This document shows, piece by piece, positions 1 to 14,064 of a stretch of 64,000 nucleotides of DNA. The translations under genes and the position numbers were made by a program. Each line of letters begins with the position of its first letter. Within the stretch, counting starts at the first letter, position 1. Source of the stretch: Rugalucina vietnamica (lineage: Eukaryota > Mollusca > Bivalvia > Lucinida > Lucinidae). Below the pieces are notes generated by a model, which had not been told where the DNA came from, made no database searches, and worked only from the letters and a program-made list of their open reading frames with translations. The stretch covers positions 24,865,456 through 24,929,455 of the forward strand of contig OZ024879.1 in assembly GCA_964017185.1 (NCBI GenBank), read 5' to 3'.

Positions 1-460
1 GTTACAATGTCATCAACTCATTAGTACTCACAATAGTGTACACAGCAGCTGTCCAGAGACAACCGTTATGACAGAGAACAAACAGTGTATGTGAAATCAA
101 TAAGCAACCAGAGGACTATCGGCCACGTAGCTCACCTGAGTAATGCAGAAACGCTGCGTTTGTAGATATTTGCAAAATTCAACATAAAAAATGTCAAAGG
201 TGTCCTAGATCTTGACCTCTAGCCCCGCCCCAGGGGTCCAAAGTCATGCGCTGAATCCCAACCCTCATGGGTAACTTTTGTCCAAATATGAATGATTTCT
301 GATAAGTGGTTGCCGAGATATACACACTTTAGAAACTTTAATAACCAAAAACTTTGACGTATCGAACGAACGAACAAACCAACCAACCAACCAACATACG
401 AACGGAAAGACGAAAAACATAAATGTCGGGGTATAATGACACCACAATCATGCAAACAAT
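1..460 (-). mobile_element. Truncated reverse copy of a GGGGTATA-terminal repeat
   Basis: Between about 211 and 440 the minus strand reads TATACCCCGAC, then a run of TTCG/TTGG-type tetramers, then a stretch ending in GGGGCGGGGCTAGAGGTCAA. The same order occurs in the larger copy at 13396-14395. Bases 1-210 hold nothing recognisable. Confidence 0.5.
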
Positions 461-729
461 AATTATTGGCAGCTTGACTTTGATAAGCTTAACCTCCTCT
501 TGAGTGATTAGGCTTAGCTGGCATGTACATGATGCTATCAAGTGGAACAGAAAAAACTGCAATTTGCAAGGGAAGTACCAGCTAAAAATGAAAATTTCCC
601 CTACCTCCGACTCAACTAGGACAGTAGCCTGTGGCTGGTTGAAAGATGTGCAGTTAGTACTGGTTAATTCGGACTGTGGAGCTTCTCCATGAAAGTGTGG
701 TTAGGTGCATTGACCATATCACATGTAAA

Positions 730-2077
730 CTTAAAAAGTGTTGAAAAAGATGCTAAACCCCAGTTCAAATAAACACAAGCAATTTAAACAAAAGTCACAT
801 AAAATCATGGAGGGCCACTGGACAAATGTTCATGTAAAAATAAAATTCAAATATCCCAGTGAAACAACAGAAATTGACAATTCCCACTTTTCCCCGTATA
901 AGACAATGGAAACTTCAAGTTGCCAAAGCAACCAAAGTAGTTGGACAAGGACAATAAAAAACACAAACTTTGTAGAGGTTAATGTCATAAGCATGCATAT
1001 AAAGTTTCAGCTTCATCCTCCTTACAGCCTTTGAGAAGATTTAAATATTTTTTCATAAATTCACCCATACGTTGCTATAGCAACCAAAATAATTACACAA
1101 CTATGACAAAACTTGCCAAAATTGTGGAGGACTAGTCAACAAACATTTACGTTAAAACAAAACTCAAATATTTCAAGCGAAATGGCAGAAATTGCTATTT
1201 TCCGCTTTTTGTCTTATAAGTCAATGGACTCTATAAGTTGCCATAGCAACCAAAGTAGTGGGACAAGGACAATAAAAAACACAAACTTTGTAGAGGCTAA
1301 TATCATAAGCATGTATGCATAGCTTCAACTTCATCCGCCTTACAGCTTCTGAGAAGAAAATTTTTGAATATTTTTTCGAAAATTTACCCTTTACGTTGCT
1401 ATAGCAACCAAAAGAATAAAGAGATTTTGACAAAAGTTCCCTTGAACGGGGAGGACTACTCAATAAACATTTATGTAAAAACAAAATTTCAATATCCTCA
1501 ATGAAATGGCAGAAATTGCAAATTTCCACTTTTTGCCTTATAAGTCAATGGAAACTTCAGGTTACCATAGCAACCAAAGTTGAGCTAGTTGGACAAATAC
1601 AATAAAAACACAAACTTTGTACAAGCTAATGTCATAAGCAAGTATTCTAAATTTCAGTTTTTTAATTTATAATATTTTTCGAAAATTTACCCTTTATGTT
1701 GCTATAGCAACCAAACGCATAAAGTGATTTTTACAAAAGTTGCCTTTAACGTGAAGGACTACTCAATAAACATTTATGTAAAAACAAAATTCAAATATCC
1801 CCAGCCTGACAATGGAAAATGCCAATTTCCACTTTTCTCCATACAAGTCAATGGAAAATTCAAGTTGCCATAGCAATTAGAGTTCTTAACCGATCAAAAT
1901 AAAAAACACAAATATTCGTTCCCCCCTCCTGTAGATGCTATATGTGAAATATGAAAATATTCGGCCTGGCAGCTTCAGAGGAGAAGTCTTTTGAAAATGT
2001 TGTCGACGCCGGACGGACGCCGGAAGCCTCCCTATGCTATAAGCTCACCTTTGAGCCTACGGCTCATGTGAGCTAAC
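730..2077 (-). mobile_element. AGCTCACCTGAGCC-family element, reverse copy
   Basis: The right end carries the family terminus in reverse (ATAAGCTCACC... GCTCATGTGAGCTAAC at about 2038-2075) preceded by a GGACGGACGCCGG block. The body contains several divergent internal repeats of GTTGCTATAGCAACC and CAATGGAAACTT, the same modules as in the copies at 22818 and 50057. No protein coding is seen; the open frames inside are by-products of the repeats. Bases 2078-2406 hold nothing recognisable. Confidence 0.6.
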
Positions 2078-2406
2078 AATACAGAGTAAATACATGTTGG
2101 GGAACAACCTGTTAGTATTTGCATCATACAGCCTTTCATTGATGTTATCTGCATTGTTGTTCTCTGTCCTATTGGTTTTCTGGTTAATTGGTGTGTTTTA
2201 CACTTGACAATAATGAGGAGTATATCATTGAAAGTTGAGGAGACTGACCGGGACAGTTGTAAACATGATAAGATCTTGTGAAAACCTCAGACATGAAGTC
2301 CTGTACAAAAGATGTATTGCTGTGCTACACGTATCTATACAGTGGCAAACACATCCTTCTGGGCACAGAGCCCTATATTCTAATGAGTTGACATTGTGTT
2401 TTGTAG

Positions 2407-2505
2407 GTTGATATTGAGATCAATGGTGAGCCTGTTGATATACAGATGAAGCTGGGTGACTCGGGGGAGGCATTCTTTGTGGAGGCTGTAGAGGATGATG
2501 ATGAG
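2407..2505 (+). CDS. LPIN: Lipin exon a: end of N-LIP domain
   Basis: The acceptor TTTTGTAG precedes GTTGATATTGAG and the donor GAG|GTACGT follows. The 33 codons read [20 protein letters not shown] and continue to an acidic end [13 protein letters not shown] and MKLGD.GEAFFV are hallmark residues of the lipin N-LIP domain, an immunoglobulin-like half domain that packs with C-LIP. Phase 0 at both ends. The preceding exon, expected to encode the start of N-LIP, was not found in the first 2.4 kb, so it lies outside the window. Confidence 0.93.
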
Positions 2506-5500
2506 GTACGTCTCTCAACAATGACACACAGTTGGTCCGACAGGAGGCTGCTGATATTATGTGGTTTCACAGTACTAAGCACAGTATAATCTACTGCTTT
2601 AGAACCCAGAAAACAGTGTTGTGTCCAAGCATGACTGAAAAATTATTGACGGGGACAAGGTCATGTTAGCATAATAACCACTCTCAATGCTATATGGTTT
2701 GTGTTCAAATCGAGGGGTAGATATGCATCCAAGATCAATTATTTATTCTTCAGGTTCTCTGGTTTCTTCCACCATGTAAGCCTACCATACCTCTCACTTT
2801 AACTTTTTGTCTTCAAGAACATGTAAAATAAGTTGCAAAGATTTCTGTATACATGACATACATGTACATATAATATGCAATTAACATGTTCAAATTTGAT
2901 AAGTTTAAAACTGTTAAGAATGATGTGCCAAGGTCTTGTTGATTGGATTCATTTCTGTAGATATCAGTCTGGTCAGACAGAAACCAGCCTACACAGTCAG
3001 ACTGAAAATAAAGCTTAAATAGACTGGCTGATGTATTTTACCATTTGAACAAAGAAAAAAAAAAGCAATTTTCAACATGGGTGTACTCACACATATAATT
3101 GTTTTATCATTGTGATACAGGATATTCCGTTTGACCTTGCTACTTCCCCTCTTACCTACGACAGTGACTTTATGGAGCGGGGAATCAGAGAACTTCACAA
3201 AGAGGCTGATAGCAACAGTGAGGAGGTGAAGGTCACTGGAGACTCAGAGGTCATGGTCACAATTACAGACACTACTATAGCAATAGATGACAACGTAGAA
3301 AGTGTTCAGAATGATACCGGTGAAAACAAAACTATTGATATGTCACAAGAACATGTTGTTCATATTGAATCAACAAAGATTGAAGTGACTGGTAACATTG
3401 AGGAGTTAAACCAGAAAGATGTTACACTTAGGACAGAAAATGAAACAAAGGATGAACCTTGGAAAACTAAAAAGAAAAGACGACGGAAGAGGAAAAACAT
3501 GCCTACAGTTTCAAACAAAGTGAAGTCTGAAGCCGGTAATTCCCCAGTTCCCGGTGATGCAGGAGAGGATGAGATATTTGAGATGGAGGATATATCCAGT
3601 GATGAAGAGCTGGCACGACTCACAGCTGGCATGTCAAAGTCTATCAGTTTACCGGCCGTCGAGGAGAGTAAACTGGACCGGACCACCGACTGGGCTAGTG
3701 CTCATGAGAGCTTCTACCTGAACCCCCACCCCTTCAGTGACACTGATCTCTCACCTCTGGGAAGGTAAATACCATTATCATATGAGGGTGCTGTTTTCTA
3801 GTGGATAAAAGTCATGTAAGAAATAGTGTTATGACAACACGTGTATTAACACTTTTGCAGGAATACTTAACGTCATTAACGATGTCCGTAAAAACATTAA
3901 TTTTCGTTGAAAATATGTCCTCTTTGAAGGCGATAAAATCATGTTTTTAAGAGTCATATGATAGGCTTGTTTAATAAATTTCATATGAAATGACCATGAG
4001 TGTAAGATCCTCTATTTGTAGTTCTAGAGGCACACTGAAGGGTCTGTAACAGAAACTTCTCTGAATCTGCAAATTTGGCCAATTTATTTGCATTCTATGA
4101 AGGTAGTTATTTACTGTCATGGTCGTCTCTTTCAAAAAGTCATTTTCTTGGATGAATTCACCATAATGGATGTTGGTAAGTTTTAGAGTTTTTTGGTCAT
4201 CACTAATGAGCATTACAAATAAATTCTGTTGTATTCTCAAGTAGTTACATATGCTTTGCATTGGACTTCCATGAAAATGTCACCCTTACTGTCTATCCAT
4301 GATTTCAGCCCTATCAGCACGAGACCCCCGACCCCTAAGAGTGACACGGAGGTTGACCGCCAGAAATCTCTGCAGTCCCAGGAAGCCCTGCAGTACGGGG
4401 GGGAGGAGGAGACTACACTGTGGGACTGGGGAGACCTGCCACGGAAACCCCTCACAGACGACATGTCAGATACAGTCAGACAAGTCACACCAGAAGGTAT
4501 TACACATGGTATGCATGCTAGTCATAACATATTAAACTTCAGGAAAAATAGTAAAAGCATCTAACTCTTAACAAAGACATGTAAGTCATAATTTCAGGGT
4601 GTTCGTGGTCAGGGAAAAGGTCAGGGGAAAAATATTTTTCCAAGGTCAGGGAATTATCAGAGAATTTTGACATAAGTCGGAGAATTTGCATTATCAGCAA
4701 TAACTGAGGGAAATGTCTCAGGATTTTGAAGAATAGCAAAAGATATCAAGAATAATGTCTAAGGCATTTTCTTCATGTATAGAATTTATAGTAATTGAAC
4801 CAGCAGTAGGGATTTATGTTGTCATGAATAATAAAGTGTTATTCAAATTATTCTTTGTGAGGAAACGGAAGAGGGTGGTGCTTTGCCCCTCTCCAGATGC
4901 AAGAAAATTTACATGCAAAATACACAAACTTGAGTCAAGAGTACTAAGAGTCAGGGAAAAGTCTGGTAATTTTGCTTTGCTCCTATTGTGCACACCCTGA
5001 ATTTACTAGATGTAAACAGCAGTCGGCTTTAATACCAATAACACAAAAATAGTGCATCATAAACTTAGAATGGCATGAATGATAGCTGTAATATGCTGAC
5101 CTCAATTAGTGCAGTCTAGTAGACTTATTAAATGTGACCTTCTCTGAGATTTTCAGTCTTGTGAAATAAGTCAAATGTTGACGTCACAAAACGTGAACTA
5201 AAATTGACATCACAAAACTGCATAAAACTGCATGCCAGGTTAATTGGATTTTTGCACATTCAGTCACTAGTATCAAAACGCTGCCTAGCCCTAATAAGAA
5301 AGGTTGGAACAGGACACTTTTACTCAGTGTTAGAAACATTTTCCAAGGCCAATTAATTTCTTTACCAATTATAAAACCCTAAGATGCAAACTGTAGGTGG
5401 TGAATGTTTTCTCTATTTTTCTCATTAATCGTTAGTGCTATGTATTAAAGATTTTGGACATGGACTATTAACATAATAAAAATTGTAAAAACGTTAAAAA

Positions 5501-8500
5501 CTAAATTTCTGACTTTGACTCCACAAGACCTAAAATGTCAGATATTGTCACAGATTTGATATAGGTGATGAAAATTTAGGGAGCAAAAACGGGAAATTTA
5601 TATGGCTGAGCTTTCTATAAAAGTGTTTGTTAGACAACTTCTGTCTTGGAGTTTATTTCTAAGACGGTCTCTTTTGACATGCTACAAGCCTAGTTCTGGT
5701 TTGGCATATAGCAGATTTAGTTAAGGATAAGTCTGCCTAAGAACAGTATGATAACTGATGGTCCTGACATGACACCTTCAGTGTATCACAAACCTTAAAC
5801 AAGAAATCAAACAACAACAAGCCTGAACAAGGTATTTTTGTTTAATTTTATACACACATTTTCAAGCTGCAATTGTTTAAAAAAATTGTGAGAACTTTTA
5901 CGACAATTTTGGGGCAACGCCACTATTGACGTCAATGGGAAAATGATCAAAATTTACTAAAATTTCAAAATGCTGTGTATGATAAATGCAATGTCAAAAG
6001 TTCATCTGACAAAATATATATACCTTGTTTATTGCTTTAAATTCATTTTACTTTCAATTGACACCAAAAGCTTAAAGATATGTTGACCAGAAGAGGCAGG
6101 ATACTTTTTCTTGTACACATAAAAATACATTGAAGTCTATGGAGTTTTCAAAAGTGACCCATGCTGTTGTCCACCTTCTGTAGTACTGGAGTACTCAGTA
6201 CTTTCTGAGCAGCAATTTCAATATTTAGATGTTGGTTAGTTTGTTAGGGTTTATCCAGAGACATGGGTGTATATGGGTGTTTATATTGTTCATACTGACT
6301 ATAAACAAATAGGTTATCTAATGGGGATATGTTGAATGTTTTGTTTGTATAAATAGAGACATGTTTTGTGTTTACATTGGTTTTCAAGGTAATCTTGCTA
6401 TGACTTGACAAGCTGGATAATGAAAATCGGTCATAATTGTTGCTTTTTTAAAAATGCCTGTGTTAAGATACATGTAGAGAGCCACTGCAATACACATTTC
6501 CCTTTAAACAGACCCAGCTTTACTTTATATCATCTGTGTAGTAGTTCATAACAGATGTACAATCTCTACTCCTTTAACCCAAAATTTCTGTTCTGTTCAA
6601 ACTCTGGTCTAAAACCATGAATAGTAGACAAGTGCATTAGACTCAGAATTGAGAGATGGTAGGTTTGAATCCAGCAAGGTCACCAGGTTTTATCCTTGAG
6701 CATGACACATTAATTCCTCACAGTGCTGGTTTTTACCCAGAATTAGGTGGCTCTGTCACAATATGACTGAAAAAATGTTGACTGAAATTGATAAAAAGCA
6801 TGTTGTATCGCATTTGTTACAGTAGAGTTGGTATCTGTTTCCATTAAACCCAAGAATTTTAAAATGCAACAATTTTCTTATCTTGCCCAAGCATGTTACT
6901 TTTTCCTATAGTTCAGTACTTTACATAGCATTCCATTCATTACAGAGGAGAAGGCTGCGGCCTCAGGTGGCCTGTTCCAGTTCATGCGTAAAACCAAGAA
7001 TGTTCGTCACAAGCCAGAGGAGGAGGGGATATACCTCGATGATCTTAATATAGAAGATATGGACCCAGAAACTGCCAAACTATACTTCCCAAAAAGGTAA
7101 AAAAAGTTTTACCAAAAAAGTTTTCTTATTGATGAAATAGGTGATACAAAAAATCAATTCAGTTAAAAGTTACGACAAAAAGATTTAAGTTGAATGGCTG
7201 CATGTTGGAAAGGGCTAGTCATCCTGCTCTCCATGCATGCAGTAACATTTTGTGATGGTCTGTGCTGTACATGTACTTTCTTGACGTGTACTTTCTTTCC
7301 AGCCTGGTGTCTGGGTTGAGATTTAAATTTTAATTGTATCAATTCCCATGCCTTCTAGTCTTACTTTACAGTAAATTTATAGGAAACTTTCAGTATTTTC
7401 ACATTGAATTGTGTTTTCAGGTTTTCCCAGCACAGTCATTTCCAGTCTATTGATGAGAGAGAGGATGATGTCGAGTCAGGTCGTGGAGCGTCTCTACCCC
7501 AGTCTCCCCACTCTGTGGAGGGAGCTATAGGAGGGCCCTCATCAACACTACTACCCTCAGAGGTCAGTACTCTACCCCAGTCTTCCCACTGTGTAGAGGG
7601 GGCTGTAGGGAGGCCCTCATCAACACTACTACCCTCAGAGGTCAGTACTCTACCCCAGTCACCCCACTCTGTAGAGGGGGCTGTAGGGGGGGCCCTCATC
7701 AAGACTACTACCCTCAGAGGTCAGTACTCTACCCCAGTCACCACACTCTGTAGAGGGGGCTGTAGGGGGGGCCCTCATCAAGACTACTACCCTCAGAGGT
7801 CAGTACTCTACCCCAGTCTTCCCACTGTGTAGAGGGGGCTGTAGGGAGGCCCTCATCAACACTACTACCCTCAGAGGTCAGTACTCTACCCCAGTCTTCC
7901 CACTGTGTAGAGGGGGCTGTAGGGGGGCCCTCATCAACACTACTACCCTCAGAGGTCAGTACTCTACCCCAGTCACCCCACTCTGTAGAGGGAGCTATAG
8001 GAGGGCCCTCATCAACACTACTACCCTCAGAGGTCAGTACTCTACCCCAGTCTTCCCACTGTGTAGAGGGGGCTGTAGGGGGGCCCTCATCAACACTACT
8101 ACCCTCAGAGGTCAGTACTCTACCCCAGTCACCCCACTCTGTAGAGGGGGCTGTAGGGGGGGCCCTCATCAAGACAATTACCCTCAGAGGTCAGTACTCT
8201 ACCCCAGTCACCCCACTCTGTAGAGGGAGCTGTAGGGGGGGCCCTCATCAAGACTACTACCCTCAGAGGTCAGTACTCTACCCCAGTCACCCCACTCTGT
8301 AGAGGGGGCTGTAGGGAGGCCCTCATCAACACTACTACCCTCAGAGGTCAGTACTCTACCCCAGTCACCCCACTCTGTAGAGGGGGCTGTAGGGGGGGCC
8401 CTCATCAAGACTACTACCCTCAGAGGTCAGTACTCTACCCCAGTCACCCCACTCTGTAGAGGGAGCTATAGGGGGGCCCTCATCAACACTACTACCCTCA

Positions 8501-11500
8501 GAGGTCAGTGATAGTTCGTCTCTCACTAATGAGAAAGACCATCATTATTTCTTGAATAGTGCTGATGTGTGTTGGTGAGTTCTTTGATGGCTGACTAGGC
8601 CAATTCTGGCTCTAAACTGTCTGTTGCAAGTAGAGCAAGTCAATGTCATAGAGTCTGCTGGTGGCACATTTGTTTTGGCTTTGCGCTCTCTTCGCTTTCT
8701 TTCAGCTTCACAGATTCTCTTCTTTTCATAGAGAGCTGCTCCTTTGTTGATGAGACCTCGCCACTTTGATCGCTCCTGTGCAGTCTGTTCCCAGGACCCC
8801 ATTGGTATTTCGAAATCCTTCAGAGAGGCTTTGAGGGTGTCTTTGTAGCGTTTCTTCTGGCCACCTTGAGAGCGCTTTCCCTCCTGTAGTTCTCCATAGA
8901 AAACTTTCTTTGGAAGTCGCGCATCAGGCATTCTTATAACATGGCCAGTCCATCTTAGCTGTGCTAGCTTTAAGACTGTATGCATGCTTTGCATCCCTGC
9001 TTTCCTCAGGACCTCTGTGTCTGGAATCTTGTCCTGCCACTTGATTTTTAACAACTTTCTCAAACAGCTTAAGTGGAAATGGTTAAGTCTCTTTGCATGG
9101 CGTTGGTATACTGTCCAGGTCTCACATGCATACAAGAGGGTTGGCAGTACCACAGCCTTGTAGACTTTCAGCTTGGTGTCAAGCTTGATTCCATTTCGCT
9201 CCCAGACATTTGCACGGAGTCTTCCGAATGCCACACTAGCTTTTGCAATTCTGGCAGTGATCTCATCATCAATATGCACTGCTCTGGAGAGAGTGCTTCC
9301 CAGGTAGGTGAACTTGTCAACAACTTTCAGTTTTTGCCCATTCACAGTGATGGTTGGTTCATTATATGGTTTTCCGGGGGCTGGTTGGTGTACAACCTCT
9401 GTCTTTTTTGTGCTGATTGTGAGATCATAGTTATCACATGACTGTGAGACTTGATCCATGGCTCTTTGCATGTTTGCCTCTGTGTTGGCATTCTTATCCA
9501 TATCATCTGCATAGAGGAGCTCATCTAGCACATCAGTCTGGACCTTAGTTTTGGCTTGCAACCTTCTGAGGTTGAATATGTTGCCATCAAAACGGTACCT
9601 GATTGGAAAACCAGTGTCACTGACCTGAAAAGCATCCATAAGCATGGCAGAAAACATCATGCTGAACAGTGTTGGTGCCAGAACACAGCCTTGTTTGACC
9701 CCATTTGTTACTTCAAATGGTTCAGAGAACTCTCCATCATTCTGCACACGTGCCTGCATGCCATCATGAAACTGCCGCACCATAGCTATGAATCTGGGTG
9801 GACAGCCAAACTTGGCCATGATTTTCCAGAGTCCATCACGACTAACAGTGTCAAAAGCTTTGGTGAGGTCAACAAACGTCATGTATAGATCTACATTCTG
9901 TTCTTGGCATTTCTCCTGAAGCTGTCTTGCTGTGAAGATCATGTCTATTGTCCCTCTGTCTTTTCTGAATCCACATTGACTTTCTGGGATAAGTCCCGTC
10001 TGATCAAGATGAGCATTCAGACGATTCAACAGAATTTTTGCAAGTATCTTCCCAGCAATTGATAGGAGGGAGATGCCTCTGTGATTGTCACAGACTTGAG
10101 GATTTCCTTTCCGCTTGTATAGGTGGATTATGGATGCATCCTTAAATTCTTGTGGGATAGCCTCCTTCCTCCACATACAGTGAAACAACTCTGTCAGTTT
10201 CTCTGCCATGGGTAGCCCCCCAGCCTTGTAAACTTCGGCAGGAATTGCATCTGCACCTGGGGCTTTGCCAGATGATAGCTGTTGAACTGCTTTTCTTGTT
10301 TCCGTAACGGTAGGAAATTCATCTAAAAGAACGTTGCACTCTATCTGTGGAAGTCTGTCGATTGCATCCTGATTGATGCTTGATGGTCGATTAAGCACAC
10401 TATTGAAGTGTTCTGCCCACCTTTCCAAGATAGCTTCTTTATCTGTGAGAAGAGTGTTTCCATCTGCACTGAGCAATGTGGTGGCTCCAGAACTCTTTGG
10501 ACCATAAATGGTTTTCAGTGCATCATGAAATTTCTTCATGTCCTTTCTATCCGCAAAAGACTGAATTTCTTCTGTTTTCTTCCTCAGCCAGGAATCTTGC
10601 ATGTCCCTAAGCTTGGTCTGGACTGTCTTACAAATGTTGCTGTAGGCTGCTTTCTTTGATACTGAGCTAGTATCATCTTGATGTGCCTTGAGCAAACGGT
10701 GCTTTTCTTCAAGAAGCCTCTGAATTTCATCATCATTCTCATCAAACCAGTCTTGATGTTTGCGAGATGGACGGCCTAAGGTGCTTGCAGCTGAAGAAAG
10801 AACTGTTTTATGGAAAACTGTCCAGTTTTCTTCGGGGTCCTCTGAACTGAGATTCATTGCATCCAGTTGGTTGCAAATGTCTGTTAAGAAATCTTGTCTC
10901 ATGCTGTCTTTATTCAGCTTTGAGACATCCAGTCTCTTAGGAGCTTTCTTGCCTTGAGGTCGCCTCGCAGGCTGTATTCTTAGGTTGAGTTTGCTGACAA
11001 CCAGTCTATGATCTGTCCAGCAGTCTGCACCACACATAGTCTTTGTCACTTTAACATCCTGCCTGTCTGTTCTCCGCACTATGACATAGTCTATGAGATG
11101 CCAGTGTTTGGAACGGGGATGCATCCAGGATGTTTTGTTCCTATTAGGTAGACGGAAGACTGTGTTGGTGATTAGAAGATCATGTTCAGCACACTTCCTG
11201 AGAAGCAAGAGACCATTGCTGTTGCACTTTCCAACCCCTTCTGGACCTATAACTCCTTCCCAGGTCTGGTGGTCTGTACCCACTCTGGCATTAAAGTCGC
11301 CAAGAAGGATAAGCTTGTCTGTGCTGGGTGTTGCAGAAATAACATTGTCTAGGTCATCATAGAACTTGTCCTTGACCTCATCTGGATTGGTCATTGTGGG
11401 TGCATAAGCACTGACAATAGTTGCATGTTTATTGCCTGACAGAGGAAGTCTCAATGTCATTAGACGGTCATTAATGCCTTTTGGCAATCCTGACAGCTTA

Positions 11501-14019
11501 CCAACAAGTTCTGTTTTGATGGCAAAGCCAACTCCTGCTTCACGCCTCTCTTCACTTTTGCGTCCACTCCAGAAGAAGGTGTATCCAGCACCAACTTCTT
11601 TGATCTCCCCAACATCTGCGAACCGAGTCTCACTCAATGCAGCTATCTGTATATCATACCTCCCAAGTTCTCTGCCCACAAGGGCCGTTCTACGCTGTGG
11701 TCTATCTGACCCAGCACTATCCATTAAAGTGCGCACATTCCATGCGCCAATCCGTAAGGGGATTACTCTAGCTTTTTTCTTTGTATTTCGACCGCTTAAG
11801 GGGATCCCCGCTGATCGCGGTTAACCAGCCAGGGGGTTTGAAGCAGGCAATTGTTTAGGGCACCTTTTCTAGCCCCTTCCCCATGCTACGGGGGTGAGCA
11901 GTGCGGTCCTAAATAGGTCTGCTCAGTCACTCAGCCGACTGCCGAGTTCTGCTTACTGCTTCTCCTCACAGAAAACGACCATTAGAACTGAGCCGCCTGT
12001 GTGCAGGTCTGCAACTACAGCTCCCAGTGTGTCCTACACCTGCTGCTTCGCCACTCGCCCATCGCCACAGGACTTTGTAGGTATGTGGGTGCAAGTGTGA
12101 TGAAATTGTTGTGAATGCAAGTGCTTGTGTGTTGAGAAATAAGATGACATGCGCTATGAAATTGGATTATAGTGAGGAAGAGGTGCGCAACGTCAACCTC
12201 ACTCTCTAGTCCTCGCCCAGCTGCGCCCAGAGGCAAGACACAGGTCAAGACGTCTGGAGTTGGGTTTGGATGCAGTGGATGACCGTAACATCTTTAGTGC
12301 CTTGTCACGCTCTGCATGTTCCACAACATGTTGCTGTATCGCTTTCTGAACCGTTGAATCAGATGATTTCTTCCGCTCCATCTACCGAAACAGTCTTTGC
12401 ATATCTGGACTAGGCATATCCAGACACACAGGTTTGATTTTGGAGTTTCCTTCTCCTAGATGAATTGCTGGCCACAGCTGAAGAGCTCCATCTACCCTTT
12501 CTTAGGTTTTGTTTAGAGACCTGTAAACTCCTAGGAGGACTGTCAACCAAGACTAATGAGTTCCCCCTGCCCAGCTAGATTTTGTGTAGAGAACTAGCTT
12601 AACTCCTAGATGAGTTGCCTTCCAAGGCTAACGAGCCCCATCTGCACCGCATGACAACAGGTAGTACTGATTACATGTTACAGTAGCAGTTAAACTGACC
12701 TGACGTCAGTACTCTACCCCAGTCACCCCACTCTGTAGAGGGAGCTATAGGAGGGCCCGCATCAAGACTACTACCCTCAGAGGTCAGTACTCTACCCCAG
12801 TCACCCCACTCTGTAGAGGGAGCTATAGGAGGGCCCTCATCAACACTACTACCCTCAGAGGTCAGTACTCTACCCCAGTCTTCCCACTGTGTAGAGGGGG
12901 CTGTATGGAGGCCCTCATCAACACTACTACCCTCAGAGGTCAGTACTCTACCCCAGTCACCCCACTCTGTAGAGGGGGTTGTAGGGGCGGGGGGAGCTCA
13001 CTACTGCCATCAGAAGTCAGTACTCTACCCCAGTCCCCCACTCTGTAGAGAGGGCTGTAGGGGGGCCCTCATCAACGCAACTACCATCAGAAGTCAGTAC
13101 TCTAGCCCAGTTCCTGGTAGAAGGGGCCATAGCCTGATCAATTTCTTGATTGTTTTTAAGCTATGGACTTACTCATGGAAAGAAAGCAAACCCTGTAGGG
13201 TACCTAGGGTTCAAATATGAATAGTTTGTGATGGTGGATTCATGAGATATACACAACTAGAGAAACTTTAAACAAAAACTTAAACATTTTATATTTTCAT
13301 GTCTGTTTCTGGCATTCAAGGGCACATAACTCATTTATTAACCCAGCTACACAAAAGCCTCATAATTCTGCAATAAGCATTGACCAATATTTATACCCCC
13401 GGCATTTATGCCGACGGGTATATAGTTTTCGCTTTTCCGTTCGTCCGTTCGTATGTTCGTTTGTTCGTTCGTTCGTTCGTTCGTTAGTTCGTTCGTTATT
13501 CCGGAACGTTCGTGGAATTTATGTCAAAGTTTTTGTTAAAGTTTCTCTGCTGGTGTATATCTCATGAACCAATGATCAGAAACCATTCATATTTTAACCA
13601 TAGGTACCCTATAGGGTTTGCTTTGTTTCTGTGAGTTCGGACCCTGGGTCCATGCTCGGGGGTGGGGCTAGAGGTCAAAATCTAGGTCATCTTGAAAATG
13701 TGCTATTTACATAGTGTTTTTTCATCTCCAAGTTCATATCTTAACAAATACTTATAGGAATGTATTCCTGTTTGGATCATAGATACCCTTTAGGGTTGAA
13801 TTAAATTCCATGGCACCAAACTCTAGGGGTGGGACTGAAGGTCAAAATCTAGGACACATAAAATACAATAGTTACCAAGTTGATATTCTGTATGTCTATA
13901 TCTTGACAACCATGTGTCAGAAAGCGTTCATGCTTACAACACAACATAGGTACCACGTAAGGGCTAGACCCAAGGGTCCATGCATGGGGGTGGGGGTGGG
14001 ACATGAGGTCAAGATCTAG

Positions 14020-14064
<45 letters not shown>

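Noticed and set aside
3360-3686. 108-codon minus-strand frame opposite lipin exon b
   Set aside because: It is the antisense shadow of a serine/acid-rich coding exon.
7738-8408. Minus-strand frames of 144 and 66 codons with repeated [20 protein letters not shown]
   Set aside because: They are the reverse translation of the 78-bp minisatellite; open only because the unit length is a multiple of three.
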